A stretch of DNA of 20,553 bases from Acanthamoeba lenticulata. Taxonomy: Eukaryota; Discosea; Longamoebia; Acanthamoebidae. The notes under the pieces were generated by a model. It worked only from the letters and a program-made list of their open reading frames with translations. It was not told the origin of the DNA and made no database searches. Within the stretch, counting starts at the first letter, position 1; the number at the start of each line of letters is the position of its first letter. The stretch covers positions 1 through 20,553 of the forward strand of contig NAVB01000936.1 of the NCBI GenBank assembly GCA_002179805.1, read 5' to 3'. This document shows positions 10,101 through 19,800 of this stretch, in pieces. Both the position numbers and the translations under genes were made by a program.

Positions 10101-13100
10101 GTCCCCGTCACCGTCGACTGCATCGTCATCTTCGTCACCTCGCCCTTCTCCGTCGTCCTCGTCGTGTTCATCCTCTTCGTCTTCTTCGAGGCCGGCCTCT
10201 GCGATCAGCTCGTCGACTCGGCTGGGCTCGCCAAAGTAGATCTCCTCCGCGTCCTCCTCCTCTTCGTCATCGTCTTCATCACCGTCGCTTTCACTTTCGT
10301 GGAGGTGATAGTGCTCCTCACCTCCTACTTCATCCTCGTCTTCGTCCTCCTCAGCCGCCTCTTCGTCGCCGTCCTCGTCTTGATCCACATCCTCAGCCAA
10401 CCGTTGGGCATCCTCCAGGCTGACGCCCACCACCTCATCTTCCTCATCTTCCTCGATAGCACCGGCTTCTTCTTCCTCCTCCATTTGGTCAACAGCAGGC
10501 TCGAGCTCCATGCCGTCCAAATCAGCCTCGCTCGGTTCGCTGGTGGTCCTTATGCGCTGCTTGCGGCCCTTCTTCGCCTTTGGCGCGTGCACGTCGACAG
10601 ACTCAGAGGTAAGTTGGTGGGCGGCCGCGTAACGGGCACGCCAGCGCCGGCTCCACACGCGACTGCTTTGGCGGCGCGCATGGGCCAGCCGGTTGCTGCG
10701 CTGAATGAGGGCCATTACGCAGAGCGGCTTCTCATCCGAATCGCCCTCGCGACAGAACACGCACACGTCGCCTCCCTCGCCTGTCTGCACTTCGTCTTCG
10801 TCGGGCTTGTCCTTACCCTTGTCCTCCTGCTGCAGGTCGAGCTGTGCCATGACCTTCTTCTGTTGGAGGGCAAACTTGGCCATGATGGCCTTTTGGCGCT
10901 CTTTGGCCTCGCGCATCTTTCGCTCGCGCAGACTCTCGCCCTCGGGGCCCGTCTGCACTACCTCGGCGTCGGCCTTCTCCTGCGCCGCCTTCCGCCGACG
11001 CTCCTCGGCTTGCATCCTGAAGAGACGCGGGACAGCGGTCAGCGTTGGCTGTAGCCGATAGCCGCATATGAGGAAGCAGGCAGGCAAGCACGAACCTGAG
11101 GTGGTGGCGCAGACGGGCGGCCTCACCGGTGCGGTCGCACCTCTCAGCGAGGTCTAGGATCGTCTGGAGGACTTCTTGCTGTTCGTCAAACTGGCCTGCG
11201 CCTTCCTCAGCCAGTTCCACCAGCAGCCTGACAATGCTCTCCGTGGCATCGGGCTTGGCTCTGGACTGGACGTCCTCGTCGGCTATGTCCATGCCCTCAC
11301 GCTCCTTGCCCTTGTCCTTACCCTGAGCCTCGTTGCTCTCAGCAGGCTGCTCAACGGTGACGACAATGAACTGGCGGCAGAGATTGAGGACCAGGTCCTC
11401 CTTCCGCGAGCTGAATTGGAGGCCGGCCATATCGTGGACCTGAACAGACCGCGGCGACTGCACTTGCTCGGCGTCGCGCATGACCTCCGCGTCGCGGCCC
11501 ACGTCGGCCGCGCGCCACTGAAGAGCAAGCAGCAACAAATGCAGTGCCTCGTTCAACAGCACCTCCGACGCTTGGCCGTATTTGCTGCCGCTGCTACTGC
11601 CGCCGCTGCCCGAGCTCTGCTGAGCCTGCTGCTGTTTCTGTTGCCGCTTGTGCTGTACCACCTGGTAGAGCACGCTGAACACAATCCGCAGGACCAGCGG
11701 CGACGCCAGAATCGCTGCCAATCCTGTAAGGGGTCCCCCGCGAGAAAGCTTCTGCGTGAGGGTGGCAGGGGCAGAGAACCGGAAGGAGGGGGAACGTTCA
11801 CGGGCGTACCGTCATCGAACGCGGCGGAAATGGGTCGGAATCGTGGACAGGCAATGGGTACCGCCCGCGACGTCGCTCCCCGATTCTGCCACTTACGATG
11901 AGCTCAAAGCACGTTGTTTTGAAAGAGAAAGAGAGCGAGAGACCTTGCTGTTGTACTGCTCAACGTAGTTCTCGTAGGCCTTCTCCAGCTTCGCCTGACT
12001 GTAGTGCACGTAGTAGGGGTCGAACTCTGTTGCCCACAGCTCGTCCCGTAGTCGGAACATACCTTGCTTCTTGCCCTCTGTACGTGCACACCCGCTCTTC
12101 AGCGCAGGTCGTTGTCTTGGTGGTGGTTCGATTGAAGAAGGACACTTGTAGTACCGGGACGGTAGAAGACAGCGACCTCCTTGAGGATCGCGTCTACTGC
12201 GCCAGCGTAGGACTTGTCGTCGCCCTCGGCCTTGATGAGGCGAGCCTGCAGGGCCTTTACTACCTGGCTGTGCGTAGCCGGCGACGTGCACAACCGATGC
12301 ACGATCTCACGCCTGATGTAGGCAAGCATGTCCTGCTCGCGCTCCTCGGCACTCTGCAAAAATACGTGCAAGTCAGTTATGGCGCACACACGCATGCGCA
12401 GAGAGGCCTCGAGGAGACTGTGCGGACCCCCTCACGCCGATGAAGAGGCCCGTCGGCCAGTCCTGCAGCAAAAGCGGCACGCGTGGCCGGACGATGGCCC
12501 ACAGCAACGCGCTCATTGGCGAGCACGATAAGCAATCGCAGGCATTGCTCGGCGAGCAGCAGCTTCTGCTGCCGGGGCAGCTGGTGCATCCATCCGAACG
12601 GCGCCGACCTGTCGTCGCCGCTGCCGCTTCCAGACTCGGCCGTCGTACGGATGCGCTTGAGATTGAAGAAGCGCGACAATCGGTGCAGGATTGCGGGCTC
12701 TCGGTCATTGTCCGTCAGCGCCGCCGTGGAGGCCGCGGTGCCCGCCCAGTCAAAGAAATCGTGGAGGCCGAACCGCCGAACGATCGTCGTGACGAAGAAG
12801 TCCGGCATGAGAGTTCCACTATGGGGGCCCGACTCGAGCGCATGGCACAGCGTAGCGCAGGCCTGCATGAGTGCGACGTCGAAGTCGAACACCTCACAGG
12901 TCTGCACGTTCTCGTGGAGCAGCGCGACTTTGTGGGCCATGGCTTGTCCGTTGCGCACCCACAGGTTACTCCGCACCTGCGCCGACAGCACCTGCGCGCG
13001 CAGCGGACCCTCGAGAAGGGCCGACACACGGGATAGCACGTCGACGGCGGTGTCGGTGGTAGTTGGAAGCAGCAGGTCGGACATGACAAGACCCCACTCG

Positions 13101-15498
13101 CGACCGCACTCGGCCAGCAAGCCTCCGAGGGCGCGGTGTAGAGGCATGTGCAGCGACACGCCCTGCGTGGCCACGTCATAGTCGAGCACACTGCCCAACT
13201 CCGCAGCGCGGTTCGGGGCCGGCTCAGCGGCGTACCAGGCCTCAATGGCCGCCGTGAAGCAGGACATCACACGGCGCACGTCCACCAGCGACTGGGCGTG
13301 GGCGCCCTCTCCGCTGGCTTCGACATCCAGCAGGCCCTGGCACAGAGCGTAGATGACAGGATTGCTGTTTTGGAACAAGCTCGCCGGTGAGAAATGAAAG
13401 AAATAAAATGAAAATAATGGGGACAGGCGCACAGCTGCATCTCCATGGTGAAGGCATCGAGCCACTGCTCTGACTCAAACTCGACGTGCGTGTGGGCCTC
13501 GCGCACGTTGCGGTCCAGGCCAGCGAGCAGGCCCCACGCCTGTGAGATCACGCACCATCACTTGTTAGGCGGTGGTCCACGCGCAGAGGGACATCCACGC
13601 ACGCATAGCCTTTGTGCTTCACCAACACACGAACCTCGATAAGTTTCTCCAGGAGCGAACGGGATGAGGGCTCAACGGCCGCCGTGTAGACGAGCCACCT
13701 GGGCACGGACTTAATCTGCAGCACGCTCCGCAGGTCGTAGACCAGGTGCCAGTAGGCTCGCTTCTTCAGAACAGCCGACTCGCTGTTCAGCATGTACACA
13801 GTGCGCGGCTCCACGTCTACGTTTGTTGCCCCACGGCCCGCCCACAAGGGTTACATGTGTACAAATAGGAGCGCCAAAGCGATGGTGCGTGGTGAACGAT
13901 GAAAGTCGGGAAGCACCATCAGGAGAGGAACCAGGCGCGGGCCGCTCGTCAAACATGTAGGTCTTGAACACGGCGAGGAGCTTGTTGATGAGGATGTCGA
14001 GCAGGCGGCCCTCGCGGACCAGTGATGGAACGATGTTGGGGACCGTGAAGATCTGCACCGTTAGGTGGAGCAAGTTTTCGTACTTCTCCGTGTCGCCCCG
14101 ACGCGCATGGCGGGTCACCTTGGCGCTCTTGGGCGTGAGCGCGTTCTCCAGCTTTTGGTCGATGAACGACTCGTAGCTGCGCGTGAAGTAGAACGCAAAC
14201 CGGCGCTTGAAGAAGGCGTCGCCCAGCAGTGAAAAGTAGAATCGGCTCATGCCCTTACTCACCTCTGAGGGCAGTACAAAGTCGATCTCCAGCAGCAACG
14301 TCATCATCTTGACCTCCTCCAGCAGGTCAACACTAATGGTCGGTTCGGCGGCCGTTGGCGCGGTGCCGGGCATGGATCGGGCCCAGCGGCTCTTGCGCGC
14401 GGCGAGGCGCTTGAGAGTGGTGGTGGCGAAACCCAGGGCATCAATCTCCACGCAGATGACTCGGCGCACGCCGTCGCCGAAATGCTCGATCATTTTAGCC
14501 AGCCAGTTGAGCACTGTCGTGGCTCGGGTCGACTTGTCTTGCTCCTCCTCTGACTCGGCCTCCTCGAGCCGGGCGTCCTCCTCGCTTTGCGGCTCGCCCT
14601 TGCCTTCGCGCTCCTCCGAGTTGAGCTCCAGCTGCGCGAGTCTGCGAGTCACAACACCAAGGGGAAGGTTCGTCAAAGATGTTCAGGAAGCGTGTAATGC
14701 CATCATCAATAGAAGTCTTTCTCTATACCGGTCAAGAAGGAGCAGCCACTGCTTGAGCACGCAGCGGAAGGTCACGTGTGAGGCCATTTTCACCAGCAAC
14801 GGCAACGTTTCCGTCGGGTCGTCGTCCTCCGACGCGCCTGCCCGGCATCGCGGGTGAGATTCTCAAGTATACTATGTGTGTGGCGCCAGTGATGGAGGAC
14901 ACTCACCTTTGTGATTCTTGCAAAAGCCCTCCGGCTTCCATGCTTGGGGATCGCCACAGTCACAGCAGCCACCACCGACATGGATGAGGGAGAAGTCGTG
15001 TCCCTCGTGATTGCCTGCCCGAAAGCAGTCCACACAGATCGCACTGGTTGCAACAGGATAAGTCCCGCCATGTGAGGAACGTGCTGCACCATCAACAACA
15101 ACAACAACAAGAAAGCACAAAGAGGGAATATCGATATACCAGGTGTCATCGAACTGGCAGTCAGCGCAATTGTAGGCAAGATCGCCATTCTTCCAAACGC
15201 GCCCACAGGCGTTGGATTTGCCTGCGGAATTGGACTTGATTTTGTTTATGACGCTGTTGGGGTTGATGCCACCACATGCCAGCCACAAGCAGTAGACAAG
15301 AGCAGTCTCCAATTTGATGGAATCGCTTGACGTGAAGAGAAATCGGATGAACGCCTCGAGCAACGCTGCACCGCCAGCAGGAGACGCGGTGAGCTTGGCC
15401 TTCAGGCTCTTCGCGGCCGCCTCTGGACCTGAAGCAAGGAGAGAAGCAAGCAGCTGCTCTTCGTCCCCTTGCTGTCCTCCACTGCCCTGCTTCTCCAT
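7109..15498 (-). CDS. UBR1/PRT6-type N-recognin E3 ubiquitin-protein ligase
   Basis: Exons in transcript order: 15498-15140, 15043-14907, 14837-14729, 14641-13932, 13816-13635, 13539-13433, 13364-12509 and 12462-12436, 12353-12155, 12077-11944, 11885-11810, 11723-11096, 11016-9824, 9734-9610, 9524-7769, 7702-7638, 7551-7440, 7349-7286, 7220-7109. The sum is 6,951 nt, about 2,316 aa. Residues about 98-170 are a UBR box (CGRVWKNGDLAYNCADC, CAICVDCF, then GGGCCDCGDPQAWK), the zinc fold that binds basic N-terminal residues. YENLLHLTVQIFTVPNIV and RREIVHRLCTSPATHSQVVKAL match the UBR1 core. The RING starts at CVFC (10763-10752) and resumes at CTSCGHYMHAACRHEYC and FACPLC (to about 9620). The C-terminal cap has ALCLLCG, FYSSPYL, DVHGEEDAGLKRGRPLYL and REVWLGHQLANAI. 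Expected role: E2-dependent ubiquitination of N-degron substrates in cytosol or nucleus. No ClpS-like domain is visible after the UBR box. A further in-frame intron ending at about 7881 (ACTAAC branch-like site, TGTGCAG) is possible. Confidence 0.95.
10090..10530 (-). other. Acidic low-complexity segment inside the ligase RING region
   Basis: This stretch of the ligase exon 11016-9824 encodes almost uninterrupted Glu/Asp runs (MEEEEEAGAIEEDEEDE and similar), broken by short ordered pieces such as VSLEDAQRLAEDV and EIYFGEPSRVDELIAEAGL. It sits between the first and second halves of the RING. The antisense strand is open for about 300 codons only because acidic codons read as hydrophobic codons in reverse. 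Confidence 0.85.
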
Positions 15499-15605
15499 CT
15501 TTGCAAGACCTTGATCAGCGAAGAAAAGATAAAGAGATAGGAAAACGACAAAGAAAACCAAATTGCGAATTCCTCGAACTATTTATTACAGCCGTGGCAA
15601 GAAGA
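15499..15605. promoter_or_regulatory. Short divergent promoter region shared by the UBR ligase and REV7 genes
   Basis: Only 107 bp separate the two start codons, which point away from each other, so both 5' UTRs and core promoters must fit here or extend into coding sequence. The centre is AT-rich, with ACTATTTATTACAG near 15579-15592 as the only weak TATA-like stretch. The arrangement implies a bidirectional promoter. Co-regulation is a guess. Confidence 0.55.
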
Positions 15606-16590
15606 ATGGCGGAGGATGAGCCTCTCTTGGCATCCTGGAATCGCCACGGTACCGCCATATGATTGGCTCCTGCAATCGTGTTCTTGTGGCTAACCAAGCG
15701 AGCTGTCGTGCAGAGTTTGCAGATGTCTTAGCCGAATTCCTGGAGGTTGCAATTCATCAGATTTTGTACGTTCGGGAGGTCTATCCTCGTGGTTCGCCTT
15801 CCTCTCTCCTTTTTGGCCAGTGTTAACACCAGGACTGACCAGCCACTGGTTCGACAGAATCATTTACGCGACGAAAGAAGTACGACACACCTGTTCAGAT
15901 GAGCAGGTTGCCGCAAGTGCACGAATACATCTGTAGCGTAGTGACCAACCTCAAAGCGCCCCTTGCTGCTGTACGTCCTTTAGTGCTTCTCCTGCCTTGG
16001 CCACTCATTTTTATGTCTGCTTATATGGCGAGATTGTGTTCTTGTGGGAGCGCCACAGAACGCGCTGGACAAGGTGATGATCCTCATCATGGACGACAAG
16101 AGCACTCCTATCGGTGCGCCACACTGCTTGACTTGACCATGTTGCCTGTGTGACATCTCACCGTCCGTTTGCTTTTGGTGATACCCCCACCAGAGCGGTT
16201 CGTGTTCGAGGTGGACTTGGGCGAGGAGGACGTCATAGCGTACGACCCAGCTGATCTTCAGAAAGAATTTTGCTCGTATCTCCTCAAAGTCAACATGGCC
16301 GAGGCTTACCAGTTACCGCTGCCTGAAGGTTGTCAGCAATCTCCTCGCTAAGGCGTTCATTTACTGGACGTATGATACACATACACACTCACGGCACACG
16401 CTCCTTTTTCCCCCTTCTCCAACCAGGGTCGGCCTGGGCGCTGATGGTGGAGACAAAGGAGCCGATGCCGGGTGGAGAACACTGGTTGAAGACCGACCTT
16501 AGCAGCGACGGCGCCGCCATCCTGCCCCTCAAGTCGGGCGTCCTCACCAAGCACAAGTTGCAGCTCTTTGTCGAAACATTTGCGCACTGA
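15606..16590 (+). CDS. MAD2L2: REV7/MAD2L2 HORMA-domain protein, 6 exons
   Basis: Exons are 15606-15648, 15714-15791, 15858-15970, 16059-16113, 16194-16328 and 16427-16590. They total 588 nt, 195 aa, close to the roughly 211 aa of human MAD2L2. The joined protein follows REV7 through most of its length: [24 protein letters not shown], then [61 protein letters not shown] and a C-terminal safety-belt region ([25 protein letters not shown]). Every splice phase fits. From the family, REV7 is the HORMA subunit of DNA polymerase zeta that bridges REV3 and REV1 in translesion synthesis; it also acts in the anaphase-promoting complex checkpoint and, in animals, shieldin. The start ATG 15606 is the first in frame and gives a short N-terminus ([15 protein letters not shown]) before the HORMA core. 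It is not a MAD2 checkpoint paralog: the YVREVYP and RKKY...VQM segments are REV7-type. Confidence 0.95.
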
Positions 16591-16820
16591 TGATGCTGCC
16601 ACCCGCGAGATCCTGATCCCCGCCCTTGTAGATAGTTGATGGTGTTGGCGATTGCAGTCCCTTGCGCGTCTACCTGCGCGTAAGTCGCGCCAATGCCGTG
16701 TGTCCTCATTGTTTGAATACGTATTGGTTTGGTGGCCGAATGAATTGACTGCGACACACAAGCCAACACTTTTCTCTTCACACCCTCCAAGTCACCCACG
16801 CTGTCGTTGTAGAACAGCAG
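16591..16820. other. Intergenic gap between REV7 and rhamnosidase genes
   Basis: 230 bp between two plus-strand genes, holding the REV7 3' UTR and the rhamnosidase promoter and 5' UTR. I see no AATAAA, RNA gene, repeat or convincing ORF. Confidence 0.5.
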
Positions 16821-19800
16821 ATGCGCTTCTTTTTGTTGGCGCTAGTGGCCATCACAATGGGCTTGGCTGCAAGCCAAGGGGCCCCCAGCAGCGGTGCGCC
16901 CACAACCTTTGGAAAAGCTCTTTCAAACGTTTTTGTGGCTCACGTTACTTGCGCTTTGGGGCATGCCACAGTGTTGCCCCGCCCCTCGAATCTACGTGTG
17001 GAGAACCTGCCCTGCCCCGTAGTGGGCGTCGACCAGCCGACACCGCGGTTCTCTTGGCAGTTTGAACTTGAGCTTCTAGACACAGTACGTCCTGCAGATC
17101 GTTTTGTAGCAATAATCCTCGATGGATATAAAGTCTAATCTGTGGACCTAACCAGTCTAAGGACAACGAGCGCGAGAAGGAGTGGACCAGGCGTGGCGCT
17201 ACTCAGACAGCCTACCAGATTGTTGTGTGGACTGGCGAAACCGATGCAGCAACTCAGGTGTGGGATAGCGGCCGCGTAATGTCGACCGAGGTCACTCATC
17301 AGCGCTACCAGGGCATGCCCTTGCTCTCGCTCATCCCCTACCAGTGGAAGGTGACTCCTTCCTTCCTCTCTTTATTTGCATGTTCCTGCAAAGGCTTACA
17401 ACGAAAGCGGGCGCTCTGTTCTCTAGGTGCGTTCGTGGGACCACCTTGGGCAAGTCACCGAGTGGAGCGAGACGGCCACCTTCCACACAGGCCTCTTGCC
17501 GGCTGAGCAAAAAGGAAGCAAGCTCGTTGCGCCTCTGTGGATAGGGGGAGGTAACCTCCTCCGTAAAGGTACCTGTCTGCCCTCCGTAAGGACAAAAAGG
17601 ATAGCCGACCGTGGGGCTCGAACCCACGACCACAAGATTAAGAGTCTTGCGCTCTACCGACTGAGCTAGGCCGGCTTCGTTGTTATAAATGACGTGTCTT
17701 ATTACAAAACGGGGGGGAGCAGACTTTACCATGCCGCCTGGCTTCACCTCCGCGAGCGTAGTCGTCAGCGGCGTGGGCTATCACGAGCTTTACCTCAATG
17801 GCAATAAAGTAGGGCTGAACAAGCTAGACCCTGGCTGGACGCACTACTCCAAAAGGCATGCCTCTCCTGTGCTTTGCGTCTGATCATCCTCTCTGGCTTA
17901 CCCGTTTTTCGTTCTCTGGCAGAGTGTTGTATGTCACGCATGATGTGACACAGCTGGTGAGCAAGAGCGGTCTCAACTCCGTTGGCATCATGCTTGGTGG
18001 TGGCTGGTATGGCTCCTCGTGTGGTGAGCAGCCCAGGCCGTCAACAATTTAGCTTACATAGGAGCTTCATAGGTATCGTCAAGGCGAAGGTGGCGAGCCA
18101 GCGCTGTACTTTGAGCTACGGGCAAACATGCCATCGGGACAGCAGACCGTTTTGGCCAGTGATGGTTCATGGGCTGTTACCCAAGGACCTATTCTTTCAG
18201 ACAGTGTCTACAACGGCGAGATCTATGACGCCAGGCATGTCACATCCCCTCTGCAAACCCTTATCTGTGCTGCCTCCTCAAATGGCCCTTTCAACCCACC
18301 CAGGTTCGAGCAACCGGGATGGAGCAGCCCTGGCTTCAAGACTACCTCCTGGTCTGCCGCTTCAGTAGTCGCTGGACCGCAGGGCCAACTGGCAGCGCAG
18401 ATGATCCCACCCATCAGGTACAGTCAATTTCTGGCGTCAAAATAGTTATCATCATCTTTCAGCAAGCAAGCGTCGGTGGTATAGTGGCAGCATTGGTGCC
18501 TTCCAAGCACTAGACCCGGGTTCGATTCCCGGTCGACGCAACTTTTTGCTGATTATATTTTTGTTTGTGTGAAAAGGGTTATGAACGTGCTCAAGCCGGT
18601 GTCTCGGTCTGTCCCCGTTTCCGACACGGTCATCTTTGACTTTGGACAAACCTTCAGGTAAACCACGCCCGGTGCCAACGATACGATCCTATAAGCCTAT
18701 CCGCTCAATGATGATTCTTTGCTTGGTCAGTGGCTGGTGCAAGATTCGGGTGAAGGGTGCCCGTGGTACCACCGTCCAGCTGCGCTACGCCGAGGTGCTC
18801 AGCCATGACCAAACCGGCATGCCCAACTTTGAGAATCTGCGCTCGGCGCAGGCCACCGACGTCTACATCCTTCGCGGCGACCCCAACGGCGAGGTATACG
18901 AGCCGCGGTTCACCTACCACGGCTTCCGCTTCGTGCAGGTGACGTCCTCCGACTTTTGGCAAGCCGACTTGGGCGACATCGAGGCCCACCAGGTCTATTC
19001 GTCGGTCGCGTCCGTGGGCAACATCACCTTCACCTCGGGTAACGTCGTCTTCGTCGTTTCCGTTTCCTTTCGCTTTCGCTTTTTTTCTAACTGGTGTTTT
19101 GCGCGTGCGCGGGGCAGATGACAACGGACCGGCGCCCATCCTGAACCGCCTGCAGTCCAACATCTGGTGGGGCCAGGTGTCCAACCTCATGTCGGTTCCG
19201 ACCGACTGCAACCAGCGCGACGAACGCCTCGGCTGGACGGCCGACGCGCAGCTCTCGGCCGAAGAGGCTCTTCACAACTTTGACATGGGCGCGTAACGTC
19301 TTCTCCACTCCCCTTCCTCTTCGCCATTTTAGCCTAAACGAGCCTGGTCATGCACAAAACCAACACAACAACACAACAACAGGTTCTACTCGCACTGGAT
19401 GACCCTCATGCAGGACGACCAGGAGAACCAGATGGTCACCAACGTCGTTCCCAACGTGCGCTTCCCGGGCCGCCCTGGTACCGACCTCTCCCTCCCCCTA
19501 CTCCATCCAACAACGCCTGCCTTTGCGTCAACCTTGGGGCGGGCTGACGCCGATGCTGCGTCGATGCAGCCGATCCGGCCTGGGGCGCGGCGTTCCCGCT
19601 GGTGACGTACTGGCTCTGGCGCTACAACAACGACCTGGACGTCGTCCGGAAGCACTACAACGGCATACGCGAGTGGGTCGACTACCAGCGCGCCCAGGCC
19701 GACAAGACGTAGCGCTTCCCCTTCCTCCATCTCTTCATGTGTCCTTCTGTCCTCATCATCATGTCGATTGCTCTTAGTGGCCTGAAGAGCATGTACGGCT

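Noticed and set aside
10164..11054. Plus-strand open frame of 296 codons, very hydrophobic, looking like a membrane protein
   Set aside because: It is the exact antisense of the acidic ligase region. GAG/GAA/GAT codons read backwards as Leu/Phe/Ile/Val, giving false membrane segments. It has no family resemblance or splice logic.
12440..13181. Long plus-strand frames opposite the ligase (198 and 232 codons)
   Set aside because: Typical antisense openness in GC-rich coding DNA, Arg/Ser/Pro-rich, no start context or homology; the sense strand has clear UBR1-type sequence.
16929..16971. Possible 43-bp intron near the start of the rhamnosidase gene
   Set aside because: Its length is not a multiple of three and removal would destroy the [15 protein letters not shown] segment typical of GH78.
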